Shown here: positions 16,425 through 25,063 of the stretch, piece after piece
Numbering within the stretch: position 1 is the stretch's first letter
Layout: each line of letters begins with the position of its first letter
DNA from: JBLHZY01 sp050633265
GTDB lineage: Bacteria; Pseudomonadota; Alphaproteobacteria; Rhodobacterales; Rhodobacteraceae
Assembly: GCA_050633265.1 (NCBI GenBank)
Contig: JBOEGE010000004.1
Location: 62,001 to 126,000 of the forward strand
Length of the DNA stretch: 64,000 bases
Direction: 5' to 3'
The notes under the pieces: model-generated
Databases searched by the model: none
The model's input: only the letters and a program-made list of their open reading frames with translations
What the model was told of the DNA's origin: nothing
Position numbers and translations under genes: made by a program

Positions 16425-16766
16425 TTAAGAATAGATCTTTTCTTTGCCGAAGTGCTTTACCAGAAGGTAGTAAAACACAGCGCGGTATTTGTTGCGCTCG
16501 GACTTGCCGTAGGTTTCGATCACGGAATTGATCGCGGCCATCAGCTCGGGGCCATCTTTGAGGCCGAGTTTCTTGATCAGGAAATTATCTTTCACTGTTT
16601 CAAGCTCAGATTCCTGGCTGGCCGCAACAGTTGACGCATCTGCATTATAGATCGAAGGGCCGCAACCGATTGTGACCTTCGTGAGAAGGGCCATATCTGG
16701 CGTCACACCACATTTGTTTTTGAGATCATCTGCGTATTGAACGATTAGATCGTCACGTTTTCCCAT
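16425..16766 (-). CDS. DUF2853-family protein
   Basis: A 113-residue soluble, helical protein. The reading DLIVQYADDLKNKCGVTPDMALLTKVTIGCGPSIYNADASTVAASQESELETVKDNFLIKKLGL and the C-terminal ERNKYRAVFYYLLVKHFGK match the DUF2853 family, whose members are short, single-domain proteins of unknown function. A good ribosome binding site (GGTGGGAGAATACC) precedes the ATG. It lies alone between the convergent DUF1761 gene and ahcY. Confidence 0.85.
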   Translation of the reverse strand: MGKRDDLIVQYADDLKNKCGVTPDMALLTKVTIGCGPSIYNADASTVAASQESELETVKDNFLIKKLGLKDGPELMAAINSVIETYGKSERNKYRAVFYYLLVKHFGKEKIYS

Positions 16767-16879
16767 TGGTATTCTCCCACCTGTGAATAATGGCGCCGTT
16801 TTGGCGCGATGGTGAGAGGTTAGTGGCTAGATCAGCCAAGACAAAGGGTTTTTTGCCGCAGGTTTTCCCCGTGGCGGAA

Positions 16880-16904
16880 GGCCGCCCCATTTTGAGGGAC
16901 GGCC
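16880..16904 (-). terminator. Stem-loop downstream of ahcY, weak terminator candidate
   Basis: GGCCGCCCC (16880-16888) and GGGACGGCC (16896-16904) pair over nine positions with one G-T wobble and a seven-base loop, directly after the ahcY stop. The T-run that would follow on the minus strand is short, so efficiency is doubtful. Confidence 0.4.
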
Positions 16905-16910
16905 CTTTGA

Positions 16911-18296
16911 TCAATAGCGGTAATGTTCGGGTTTGAATGGGCCTTCTGGGGCCACGCCGATATAGGCCGCTTGCTCTGAGCTGAGGGTCGAGAGCTTAAC
17001 GCCAATGCGTGCGAGATGCAGGCGCGCGACCTTTTCATCAAGGTGTTTGGGCAGGATATAGACATCATTTTTGTAGTTATCACCGCGGGTCCAAAGCTCC
17101 ATCTGAGCGAGCACTTGGTTGGTAAAGCTTGCGGACATCACAAAGGATGGGTGGCCGGTTGCATTGCCAAGATTGAGCAGGCGCCCTTCGGAGAGCAGAA
17201 TGATGCGGCTGCCCGAGGGCATTTCGATCATATCCACTTGGTCTTTGATATTGGTCCATTTGTGGTTTTTCAGCGCGGCGACTTGGATTTCATTATCGAA
17301 GTGGCCGATATTGCCGACGATCGCCATATCCTTCATCTCGCGGATATGCTCGATACGGATCACATCTTTGTTGCCGGTTGTTGTGATGAAAATATCCGCG
17401 TCGTGGACGACATCTTCAAGAACAACAACTTCAAAGCCATCCATCGCCGCTTGAAGCGCGCAGATCGGATCGACTTCGGTAACTTTCACGCGCGCACCCG
17501 CGCCGCGAAGGCTGGCGGCCGAGCCTTTGCCAACATCGCCATAGCCGCAAACAACAGCGACTTTGCCCGCCATCATCGTATCGGTGGCGCGGCGGATGCC
17601 ATCAACAAGGCTCTCTTTGCAGCCGTATTTGTTATCAAACTTCGACTTGGTCACAGAATCGTTCACGTTGATCGCGGGGAAGGGCAATTGGCCATCGCGC
17701 ACGAGTTCATAAAGACGGTGCACGCCGGTGGTGGTCTCTTCGGACACGCCGACAATCTGGTCGCGCATTTTGGTGAACCAGCCGGGGGAGGCGGCCATGC
17801 GCTTTTTGATCTGTGCTTGGATCGCGACTTCTTCTTCCGAGCCCGCAACGCCAAAGGCTTCGCCGCCCTCAATCCGCGCACCGAGCAGGATGTATAGAGT
17901 TGCGTCGCCGCCATCATCGAGGATCAGGTTCGGGCCCTCTTCGAATTGGAAGGATTTATCGAGGTAATCCCAATGCTCTTCGAGGGTTTGCCCTTTGATC
18001 GCAAAGACAGGCGTGCCGCCCGCTGCAATTGCTGCCGCCGCGTGGTCTTGGGTTGAGAAGATATTGCACGAGGCCCAGCGAACATCCGCGCCAAGCGCAT
18101 TCAGTGTTTCGATCAGAACGGCCGTCTGGATCGTCATGTGCAGAGAGCCAACGATGCGCGCGCCTTTAAGCGGCTGTGCTTCGCCGTATTCTTCGCGCAG
18201 CGCCATCAGGCCCGGCATTTCGGTTTCAGCGATATCAAGCTCTTTGCGGCCATAGGCGGCAAGGGAGATGTCTTTTACGATATAGTCCTGCGTCAT
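16911..18296 (-). CDS. ahcY: Adenosylhomocysteinase (SAH hydrolase)
   Basis: A 461-residue cytosolic enzyme that reversibly splits S-adenosylhomocysteine into adenosine and homocysteine, closing the methyl cycle. It shows LHMTIQTAVLIETL, CNIFSTQDHAAAAIA, the NAD-binding VVCGYGDVGKGSAASLRGAGARVKVTEVDPI block, NIGHFDNEIQV and the C-terminal KPEHYRY. Length is standard for the bacterial form. A strong ribosome binding site (GAAGGAG) lies seven bases before the ATG. The upstream 143 bases, shared with a divergent HD-domain gene, contain a perfect 14-base inverted repeat but not the SAH riboswitch consensus. Confidence 0.98.
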   Translation of the reverse strand: MTQDYIVKDISLAAYGRKELDIAETEMPGLMALREEYGEAQPLKGARIVGSLHMTIQTAVLIETLNALGADVRWASCNIFSTQDHAAAAIAAGGTPVFAIKGQTLEEHWDYLDKSFQFEEGPNLILDDGGDATLYILLGARIEGGEAFGVAGSEEEVAIQAQIKKRMAASPGWFTKMRDQIVGVSEETTTGVHRLYELVRDGQLPFPAINVNDSVTKSKFDNKYGCKESLVDGIRRATDTMMAGKVAVVCGYGDVGKGSAASLRGAGARVKVTEVDPICALQAAMDGFEVVVLEDVVHDADIFITTTGNKDVIRIEHIREMKDMAIVGNIGHFDNEIQVAALKNHKWTNIKDQVDMIEMPSGSRIILLSEGRLLNLGNATGHPSFVMSASFTNQVLAQMELWTRGDNYKNDVYILPKHLDEKVARLHLARIGVKLSTLSSEQAAYIGVAPEGPFKPEHYRY

Positions 18297-18321
18297 GCTC
18301 AGGCTCCTTCTCTTTGCGCCG

Positions 18322-18335
18322 AACTAGCACTAGTT
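18322..18335. promoter_or_regulatory. Inverted repeat upstream of ahcY, operator candidate
   Basis: AACTAG-CA-CTAGTT, a perfect repeat with a two-base centre, lies 26 bases before the ahcY ATG in the divergent promoter region. No bound factor can be named from the sequence. Confidence 0.4.
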
Positions 18336-18439
18336 TGGTTAAGGAGCAATGAGCGGCGCCCCAATTCTCCCTCTCTTAGGGCAGCAGTGCTTTACAGCAA
18401 GGGGCGCGGCTTTTAGGCATAGGGCGAGAGAGGCGATCA

Positions 18440-19033
18440 ATGGCAAAACAACCGCGCGCATGGCAGCGCATGCTTTCGGGGCGCAGGCTTGATCTGCTTG
18501 ATCCAACCCCTGTTGATATTGAGATCGAAGACATCGCCCATGGGCTTGCCTTTGTGGCGCGCTGGAATGGGCAGACGCGGGGCGATTTTGCCTATTCCGT
18601 GGCAGAGCATTCGATTTTGGTTGAGCAGCTTTTTCGTGCGATGAACCCGGGTGCTGCGATCAAGTGGCAGCTGGCCGCCTTGCTGCATGATGCGCCTGAG
18701 TATGTGATTGGGGATATGATTTCGCCGGTGAAGGCGGCTGTTGGGCCAGGATATGGCGCGCTGGATGATCGCTTAACGGCGGCCATTCATATCCGCTTTG
18801 GCTTGCCGGCAATGATCCCTGCTCAGATCAAAAAACAGATCAAGAAGGCCGATAAGATTTCCGCTTGGCTTGAAGCAACACAGATCGCAGGCTTTACCGT
18901 TGCTGAGAGCGATAAGTTCTTTGGCAAGCCTGATCCTGCCATCATAAAAGGCGTTGCGATCCGCCTGCGCCCGCCTGTTGAAGCGCGCAATGAGATGACA
19001 GCGCGCTGCAACGCATTGGTCGCGCAGCTTTAG
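18440..19033 (+). CDS. HD-domain phosphohydrolase (YfbR-like)
   Basis: A 197-residue protein with an HD domain: SVAEHSILVEQLF supplies the first His and LLHDAPEYVIGDMISPVK the HD pair and a following Asp, the pattern of YfbR-type 5'-deoxynucleotidases. Such enzymes remove phosphate from dNMPs. The N-terminal RAWQRMLSGRRLDLLDPTPVDIEIEDIAHGLAFVARWNGQT is conserved in the alphaproteobacterial subgroup. It is divergent from ahcY and convergent with regA. Substrate is inferred from family only. Confidence 0.85.
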   Translation: MAKQPRAWQRMLSGRRLDLLDPTPVDIEIEDIAHGLAFVARWNGQTRGDFAYSVAEHSILVEQLFRAMNPGAAIKWQLAALLHDAPEYVIGDMISPVKAAVGPGYGALDDRLTAAIHIRFGLPAMIPAQIKKQIKKADKISAWLEATQIAGFTVAESDKFFGKPDPAIIKGVAIRLRPPVEARNEMTARCNALVAQL

Positions 19034-19034
19034 G

Positions 19035-19589
19035 TTATTTCGGGCTGCGCTTGGCGAGGATGCGCTGAAGGGTGCGCCGATGCATATTCAAGCGGCGCGC
19101 CGTTTCTGAAACATTGCGATCGCAAAGCTCGTAAACGCGCTGGATATGTTCCCATTTCACGCGATCCGCGCTCATTGGATTTTCTGGGGGCGGGGGCATT
19201 TCATCGCCAACGGCCAAAAGCGCATTGGTGATGTCATTGGCATCCGCAGGTTTGGAAAGATAATCGGTTGCGCCGATCTTAACGGCGGCAACAGCCGTTG
19301 CGATCGCACCGTAACCTGTTAGCACAACAACCCGGCAATCGGGGCGTTTTTCGCGCAGAGTCTCGACAACATCAAGCCCGTTGCCATCGCCCAGCCGCAG
19401 ATCAACCACGGCATAGGCCGGCGGGCGGGCCGTTGCGATTGCTGATCCTGCGGCCACCGATCCAGCCATCTCAACCGAGAAGCCTCGCTTTTCCATCGCC
19501 CGCGCGAGGCGGCGCAAAAACGGCTCATCATCATCGACAAGCAGCAAGGATGGATCATCGCCCAGATCAAGCGCTTCGCTGATACTCAT
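19035..19589 (-). CDS. regA: Redox response regulator RegA/PrrA/ActR
   Basis: A 184-residue response regulator of normal length. The receiver (residues 14-130) has the acidic pair in LLLVDDDEPF, the phosphoacceptor Asp63 in YAVVDLRLGDGNG and the LSKPA Lys loop. A proline-rich hinge (EMPPPPENP) leads to a Fis-type helix-turn-helix at the C-terminus, NVSETARRLNMHRRTLQRILAKRSP, which is nearly invariant in RegA. It controls genes for respiration, photosynthesis, nitrogen and carbon fixation in response to redox state. It is downstream of senC and divergent from its kinase regB. Confidence 0.97.
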   Translation of the reverse strand: MSISEALDLGDDPSLLLVDDDEPFLRRLARAMEKRGFSVEMAGSVAAGSAIATARPPAYAVVDLRLGDGNGLDVVETLREKRPDCRVVVLTGYGAIATAVAAVKIGATDYLSKPADANDITNALLAVGDEMPPPPENPMSADRVKWEHIQRVYELCDRNVSETARRLNMHRRTLQRILAKRSPK

Positions 19590-19672
19590 CCCAAATTCTC
19601 CCCGTGCGTTTTCGCATATTATTCAGTCTTGTGAATAACCTAGGCCTGAGGCGGGGCCGGGTCAAACCCCTG

Positions 19673-20296
19673 TTAGCTTTTATCAATGAAACAGGCGGCG
19701 ATTTCTGCGATTTGTTCGGGGGTATGGTCGCGGCGAAAGAAGGTTTGAAAGCCGGTTTCGGGCATGACGAAATAGCTGAAGGTCGAGTGATCCACGAGGT
19801 AGAATTCATCGTCTTCCTCATCATGCGCATTGTAATATGTCCGGTAAGCGCGCGAGGCAGCAGCAACCTGTTCTGGCGTTCCGGTCAGGCCGATCATTTC
19901 ATCATCAAACAGGTTGGTATAGGCCGCAACCTCATCAACGGTATCGCGCTTTGGATCGATCGAGATAAAGGCCGTTTGGGCATCATAGCCCCGCTCGCGC
20001 AGCAGCGCGACAGCATCCGCATTGCGCGCAGAATCCAGCGGGCAGACATCAGGGCAGAAGGTATAGCCAAAATAGAGCAGGGTTGGCTTGGTGAACACGT
20101 CTTGATCTGTCACGGTCGCGCCGGTTTCATCGACCAGTGTAAACGGCCCGCCCAGCGCGCCCTGCCCGCCAGCAACCTGCGTATCGCGGCAATCAGCGAA
20201 CTTATCTTCGGATCCGCCAAGCCAAACGAACAGCCCCGTTACAACAAGAACAGTCGCAAGGATAAGACCTGCGAGGATTGCGTAGACACGTGTCAT
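19673..20296 (-). CDS. senC: SCO1/SenC copper-chaperone protein
   Basis: A 207-residue membrane-anchored periplasmic protein; start set at the ATG behind AAGGAG at seven bases. An N-terminal membrane anchor (residues 5-26) is followed by a thioredoxin-like domain with the copper-binding Cys81 and Cys85 in FGYTFCPDVCPLDSA and His170 in LVDHSTFSYFV. It delivers copper or manages thiols during assembly of cytochrome c oxidase. It lies between regB and regA, the arrangement regB / senC-regA of Rhodobacterales, where the protein is also called PrrC and links oxidase activity to RegB signalling. Confidence 0.95.
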   Translation of the reverse strand: MTRVYAILAGLILATVLVVTGLFVWLGGSEDKFADCRDTQVAGGQGALGGPFTLVDETGATVTDQDVFTKPTLLYFGYTFCPDVCPLDSARNADAVALLRERGYDAQTAFISIDPKRDTVDEVAAYTNLFDDEMIGLTGTPEQVAAASRAYRTYYNAHDEEDDEFYLVDHSTFSYFVMPETGFQTFFRRDHTPEQIAEIAACFIDKS

Positions 20297-20360
20297 GATA
20301 TGCTCCTTGAATTTCGTGGTGCATTGATCGGCGAGATCGGCAAAACTAACAAGGGCTACA

Positions 20361-21785
20361 ATGACGCAGAGCGAAAGCAGGCACAGAATGGCTGATCCGG
20401 CCCTTGGATTGATAGATGAAGATCGGCGCAGCAATTGGGTTCGTCTGCGCACGCTGATTGTGTTGCGTTGGATTGCCGTGCTTGGGCAGATTGGCGCGAT
20501 TGTTGCTGCACAGTTTTACTTTCATCTGAACCTTGAGCTTGGGCTTTGCATTCTTGTTGTTGGAACGTCGATAATTGCCAACCTATTGGCGATATTCATC
20601 TTTCCCAAAACCAAACGCCTTTCGGAGCAAGAGGCTGTTGGGATGTTGCTCTTTGATGTTGCTCAGCTTTCTGCGCTTTTGTTTCTTACGGGCGGTTTGC
20701 ACAATCCATTTGCTTTGTTGATCCTCGCCCCGGTAACAATTTCCGCAACCGCGCTGCGGCCAAATTCGACCGTCCTTTTGGGGGCTTTCGCGATCTTGTT
20801 GATGACTTTGATTGCGATTTGGCATGTGCCGCTTCGTACCGATTTTGGGTTTATCTTGCGGGTGCCACGGATATTTGTCTTTGGCTCCTGGGTTGCCATC
20901 GTGATTGGGGTAACCTTTCTGGGTGTCTATGCATGGAAAGTCACCAGCGAAATTCACTCCATGTCTGAGGCCTATTTGGCAACGCAAATGGCGCTTGCCC
21001 GAGAACAAAAGCTGACCGACCTTGGCGGTGTTGTTGCGGCGGCGGCGCATGAGCTTGGAACGCCACTGGCAACAATCAAACTGGTCTCGACCGAGCTGAT
21101 GGATGATCTCACAGATCGGCCCGAAGCCTATGAGGATGCAGCTTTGATCCGCGAACAGGCCGATCGGTGCCGCGATATTTTGCGCTCCATGGGGCGGGCT
21201 GGAAAGGATGATCTTTTGCTGCACACCGCCCCGTTTGAAGCGGTTATCCAAGAGGCCGCCGAACCGCATCTTGAGCGCGGCAAAGAGGTTTTGATCGAGA
21301 TGTTGGATAACGCAGCACAGAACACAGGCGCGCTTGAGGTTATCCGCTCGCCCGAGATCATTCATGGGCTTCGGAACCTGGTGCAAAATGCGGTCGATTT
21401 CGCCGGAACAACCGTTTGGATCGAAGCCTTTCGCGAAGAGGCGCAGATCGGGATTCGGATCATTGATGATGGGGCTGGCTTTTCGCCCAATGTGATCGGG
21501 CGAATTGGCGATCCGTTTATGCGCAGGCGGCGCAGCGAAGCCAGTGCAAAGCAAAGGCCCGGATATGAAGGGATGGGGCTTGGCCTGTTTATCGCCAAAA
21601 CGCTGCTAGAGCGCTCCGGCGCCGAGCTAACCTTTTCCAACGCCTCCGATCCGATGGATCAGACAGATCATACCGGGCGGCGCGCCGGGGCCATTGTTGA
21701 GGTCACTTGGCCGCTCGCAGCGATTGCCCAAAGCAGTGATCAGGCGAGCCCAGCGCTTGGCGAAAACCGGCGCTTTGAAGCTTAG
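20361..21785 (+). CDS. regB: Redox sensor histidine kinase RegB/PrrB
   Basis: A 474-residue inner-membrane kinase. Six hydrophobic segments fill residues 28-192 and include the quinone-linked GGLHNPF motif (111-117). The phospho-acceptor is His230 in AAAAHELGTPLATIK; Cys270 in ADRCRDIL matches the redox-active cysteine that inactivates RegB when oxidised. The ATPase part has the N box (LRNLVQNAVDFA), IIDDGAGF and GMGLGLFIAK. All functional residues are present. The start ATG follows AAGGG; an ATG at 20388 is an alternative. It is divergent from senC-regA. Confidence 0.97.
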   Translation: MTQSESRHRMADPALGLIDEDRRSNWVRLRTLIVLRWIAVLGQIGAIVAAQFYFHLNLELGLCILVVGTSIIANLLAIFIFPKTKRLSEQEAVGMLLFDVAQLSALLFLTGGLHNPFALLILAPVTISATALRPNSTVLLGAFAILLMTLIAIWHVPLRTDFGFILRVPRIFVFGSWVAIVIGVTFLGVYAWKVTSEIHSMSEAYLATQMALAREQKLTDLGGVVAAAAHELGTPLATIKLVSTELMDDLTDRPEAYEDAALIREQADRCRDILRSMGRAGKDDLLLHTAPFEAVIQEAAEPHLERGKEVLIEMLDNAAQNTGALEVIRSPEIIHGLRNLVQNAVDFAGTTVWIEAFREEAQIGIRIIDDGAGFSPNVIGRIGDPFMRRRRSEASAKQRPGYEGMGLGLFIAKTLLERSGAELTFSNASDPMDQTDHTGRRAGAIVEVTWPLAAIAQSSDQASPALGENRRFEA

Positions 21786-21814
21786 AGCGGGCAAAATCGC
21801 CAGCGAAACAGAGC

Positions 21815-21831
21815 TTAACTGAACATTAACC
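21815..21831 (+). promoter_or_regulatory. Full CtrA binding site upstream of divL
   Basis: TTAA (21815-21818), seven bases and TTAACC (21826-21831) match the alphaproteobacterial CtrA box TTAA-N7-TTAAC. It lies 54 bases before the DivL-like gene, a typical promoter position. Being a short motif it could be chance, but location beside a CtrA-pathway gene supports it. Confidence 0.7.
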
Positions 21832-21885
21832 ATATTCAACGAGCCTTAAAGATGCCGGGCAAACGGCACGAGAAGGTTTAGGGAC

Positions 21886-23481
21886 ATGGAACAGGTCGAT
21901 TTTACGCTTGTGGCAGCAATTCTGGCCACGACTTTTGTTGTCGCATTCGGCGCGCTTTTTATCGTGGCTGGGCTCGATACACGGCGCATGAAACGCGCTT
22001 CAATTTTTCTCGAAGATGAAGATGAACAGATCGTTTTTCTCTTTGATGACATGCGCTTAGTGAATGCCACTGTTGGTGCGCGCGGGGTTATTGATACGGC
22101 GCCAAAGGCAAGCAATGATTGGGGGCGCTTCTTGGCGGTCTTCCTGCCGCGCTTCCCGCAGCTTCAATCCGATATTGGCGCGCTGGCCGATGAGGAAAAG
22201 ATGACATTCGAATCTGTTGATGGTGCGGCTGTGCTCAGCGCGGAATGGCGCAACGGTTTGGCCCGCATCACTTTGATCGACCGCGAATCAATGAATGAGC
22301 AGATCGGCCTTGATAAACACAGCTTCGTCGCAATGGAGCGCGAGCTTGAAACCCTGCGCGCCACAACCGAACACGCCCCTTTCCTTGCCTGGCGCGAAAT
22401 GGCGGATGGTACGATCACTTGGGCCAACAACGCTTATATTGAGCTCGCGGATCGGCTTGACCCCGATACGCTGATCCCGATTTGGCCGCCAAAACGGCTG
22501 TTTGACACGCTGGAAATGGCCAAAAGCATCGGCGGCAAAGGGATGCGCCGGATGCCGCTGCGCCTGCCGGATGCGGGCGAAGACGTGCGCTGGTTTGAAT
22601 GTCACCGCGCGCCCATTGGCGAAGAGGCGCTTTATACAGCGATTGCTGCGGATGCGGTTGTTCGGGCGGAAGGCGAGCTGCGCGAGTTTGTCCAAACGCT
22701 GACAAAAACCTTCGCGCATTTGCCCATTGGGCTCGCTATTTTTGATCGCAATCGCCAACTTGCGCTGTTTAACCCCGCACTCACAGATCTAACGCTTCTG
22801 CCTGCGGAATTCCTCTCTATGCGGCCAACGCTGGCAAGCTTTCTTGATCGGCTGCGTGAAAAGCAAATGATGCCCGAGCCCAAGGATTACATCACTTGGC
22901 GCCAGCAAATGGCCGCTTTGGAAGCCGCTGCCAAACATGGCACATACCAAGAGACGTGGCATATTCCGACAGGGCAGATTTATCGCGTTACCGGGCGCCC
23001 GCACCCCGATGGTGCCGTAGCCTTTATGATTGAGGATATCAGCGCCGAGATTACGCTAACGCGCCGGTTCCGCGCCGAGCTCGAAACGGGCCAGGCGGTG
23101 CTTGATACGCTGGATGAAGCTGTTGCCGTTTTCTCGGCCAATGGCACGCTGACAATGACAAATGCTGCCTATACCAAGCTTTGGGGCGAAGATTTTGAGG
23201 CCAGCCCAAATGAGGTCAGTATTCTGGATGCCTCGCGCGCCTGGCATGCGAAATGTGCACCCTCTCCGGTTTGGGGCGAGGTGCGCAATTTCGTTGGCTC
23301 GACGGGCGAGCGCGCGGAATGGGAAGCGGATGCGCGCCTTTGGGATGGGCGCCGGCTTTCCTGCCGATTTGCACCTCTTTCGGGCGGCTCAAGCCTTGTT
23401 GCCTTCCAAGTCCGCGCGGGCGCATTGCAGCGATTGCGCCGTGATGATCTGCCCAAACCAAGCCACGCGCTTGATGCCTAA
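21886..23481 (+). CDS. divL: DivL-like multi-PAS protein lacking a histidine kinase core
   Basis: A 531-residue protein with one N-terminal membrane helix (FTLVAAILATTFVVAFGALFIVAGL). Three PAS-like regions follow: about residues 45-130, 160-270 (LATTEHAPFLAWREMADGTITWANNAYIELA) and 275-390 (HLPIGLAIFDRNRQLALFNPALTDLTLLP), with a fourth near 405-520 (VLDTLDEAVAVFSANGTLTMTNAAYTKLWG). There is no DHp or ATPase domain, unlike Caulobacter DivL. The place before tsaE-amgK-murU-addB-addA and a CtrA box upstream point to the shortened DivL of Rhodobacterales, described in Rhodobacter as a PAS protein that affects CtrA phosphorylation. Identity is inferred from layout and context. Confidence 0.72.
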   Translation: MEQVDFTLVAAILATTFVVAFGALFIVAGLDTRRMKRASIFLEDEDEQIVFLFDDMRLVNATVGARGVIDTAPKASNDWGRFLAVFLPRFPQLQSDIGALADEEKMTFESVDGAAVLSAEWRNGLARITLIDRESMNEQIGLDKHSFVAMERELETLRATTEHAPFLAWREMADGTITWANNAYIELADRLDPDTLIPIWPPKRLFDTLEMAKSIGGKGMRRMPLRLPDAGEDVRWFECHRAPIGEEALYTAIAADAVVRAEGELREFVQTLTKTFAHLPIGLAIFDRNRQLALFNPALTDLTLLPAEFLSMRPTLASFLDRLREKQMMPEPKDYITWRQQMAALEAAAKHGTYQETWHIPTGQIYRVTGRPHPDGAVAFMIEDISAEITLTRRFRAELETGQAVLDTLDEAVAVFSANGTLTMTNAAYTKLWGEDFEASPNEVSILDASRAWHAKCAPSPVWGEVRNFVGSTGERAEWEADARLWDGRRLSCRFAPLSGGSSLVAFQVRAGALQRLRRDDLPKPSHALDA

Positions 23482-23541
23482 GACAGCCTAAGCAAAGCAT
23501 CCGCTCTTGCGGGCGGGCGCCTGGCCGTTAAAACTCGCTCT

Positions 23542-24048
23542 ATGACAGGTGAGTTCACGGCCAAATTGGATCTGAAGGATGAAGCAGCAACGCAGGCATT
23601 GGCCCGCGCCCTTGCCCCTTCGCTTGAGGCGGGCGATGTGATCCTGCTTCAAGGCCCCATCGGGGCGGGCAAAACGGCCCTTTGCCGCGCAATCATTCAG
23701 CACCGCCTTGCCGAGATTGACGCGCTTGAAGATGTCCCCTCGCCCACTTTTACACTGGTCCAGATCTATGATCTTGGCGCGGTTGAGATTTGGCACGCCG
23801 ATCTTTACCGCCTGTCCAGCCCGCATGAGGCGATCGAGCTTGGGCTGGAAGATGCATTTGAAAGCGCCATCTGCCTTGTTGAATGGCCCGATCGGCTTGG
23901 AGAGCTTGCGCCAGAAACCGCGCTTCATTTTGAGATTTCCTATGGCGCTCAAGACGATGCCCGCAGCCTAGAAATCAAAACGACATCGCCAAAATGGCAC
24001 GCCCGCTTGCCAGAAATTTTCGCTGATATTGGGAGCAACCATGCCTGA
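23542..24048 (+). CDS. tsaE: tRNA threonylcarbamoyladenosine biosynthesis ATPase TsaE
   Basis: A 168-residue P-loop ATPase that drives the TsaB-TsaD-TsaE complex. The Walker A motif is in ILLQGPIGAGKTALCRAII; SPTFTLVQIYD, the metal-linked HADLYRLSSPHEAIELGLEDAF and LVEWPDRLGEL follow in the family order. Length is normal. Its 3' end overlaps the amgK start by eight bases. TsaD is encoded at 12967-14064, so two parts of the t6A system are present. Confidence 0.95.
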   Translation: MTGEFTAKLDLKDEAATQALARALAPSLEAGDVILLQGPIGAGKTALCRAIIQHRLAEIDALEDVPSPTFTLVQIYDLGAVEIWHADLYRLSSPHEAIELGLEDAFESAICLVEWPDRLGELAPETALHFEISYGAQDDARSLEIKTTSPKWHARLPEIFADIGSNHA

Positions 24049-25063
24049 TCGCGCCACTGAGCTGTCTGTTTTCGTTGCGCAAAACGGCTGGGGAAATGCA
24101 TCCCGCCGCCCGCTTGCGGGAGATGCTTCAGCCCGGCGATATGAGCGCCTGCATGACGCAGAGCTTGGCGCGGCGGTTCTGATGGATGCAGACCCAAGCA
24201 AAGGCGAAGAGGTCGTACCGTTTTTGAACATCGCGCAATATCTTAGCAGCATCGGCCTCTCTGCGCCGCGCATTCTTGCCCAAGACATCGCGCGCGGTTT
24301 TCTCATTCTCGAAGATTTCGGCGATGCGCTTTTTGCCCGCTATGCCCCTGCGCAGCCCGATCAAGAAGAGACACTCTACGCCGCAGCGATTGATGCGCTG
24401 ATCGCGCTGCATCAGCATGCCCCGCCCAAAGACATCAAACCCTACCGCGCGGTTATGCCTGCGCTCGCCGCTCTGCCTTATGATTGGTATCTCCCCGGCG
24501 CAACAGGCCAAGAAAACCCAGCAGGGCGCGAAGAGCTGATCGCACTTATGGCTGCGCTTCTTGATAGTTTGGCCTCTGGGCCCGAAGTCTTGATCTTGCG
24601 CGATTATCATGCGGAAAACCTGCTTTGGTTGCCTGATCGCTCTGGCGCGGCGCGCGTTGGCCTGCTTGATTTCCAAGATGCGATGCTGGGCCATCCTGCC
24701 TATGATCTGATCTCTTTGGTTGAGGATGCGCGCCGCGATACTTCCCCTGCGCTGCAAGAGGCGATGATCGCGCGCTATATCAAAACCAGTGGCCAGAATG
24801 ATGCGGATTTCCGTGCCGCTGCCGCGATAATCGGCGCCCAGCGCAACTTGCGGATTTTGGGGGTTTTTGCACGGCTCACAATGCGCGATGGGAAAGCCCA
24901 TTACATTGATTTTATCCCGCGCGTCTGGGGCCATTTGATGCATGATCTCAGCCATCCTGCCCTTGCTCAATTGCGTGAAATCGTGTTGCGTGATCTGCCA
25001 GAGCCGCGCCCCGAAATCCTTGCCAGTTTGAAAGCCAAATGCGCCAAAATCCCAACGCCATAA
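24041..25063 (+). CDS. amgK: N-acetylmuramate/N-acetylglucosamine kinase (AmgK), phosphotransferase family
   Basis: About 340 residues, from the ATG inside the end of tsaE with GGGAG before it. It belongs to the aminoglycoside-phosphotransferase fold: the Brenner motif RDYHAENLLWL (Asp188, Asn193) and the DFG-like LLDFQDAMLGHPAYDLISLVEDARRD. In the AmgK/MurU route the enzyme phosphorylates recovered MurNAc at the anomeric position, bypassing de novo UDP-MurNAc synthesis. The next gene encodes MurU, whose start overlaps this stop by 25 bases. Older databases label it only as a phosphotransferase. Confidence 0.88.
   Translation: MPDRATELSVFVAQNGWGNASRRPLAGDASARRYERLHDAELGAAVLMDADPSKGEEVVPFLNIAQYLSSIGLSAPRILAQDIARGFLILEDFGDALFARYAPAQPDQEETLYAAAIDALIALHQHAPPKDIKPYRAVMPALAALPYDWYLPGATGQENPAGREELIALMAALLDSLASGPEVLILRDYHAENLLWLPDRSGAARVGLLDFQDAMLGHPAYDLISLVEDARRDTSPALQEAMIARYIKTSGQNDADFRAAAAIIGAQRNLRILGVFARLTMRDGKAHYIDFIPRVWGHLMHDLSHPALAQLREIVLRDLPEPRPEILASLKAKCAKIPTP

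Noticed and set aside
16904..16916. FNR-like TTTGATCAATA near the ahcY stop
   Set aside because: The half sites lack the N4 spacing of the TTGAT-N4-ATCAA consensus and lie at a gene end.
18297..18439. SAH riboswitch upstream of ahcY
   Set aside because: The consensus core of the SAH riboswitch was not found on reading the minus strand; only an inverted repeat and a normal ribosome binding site are present.
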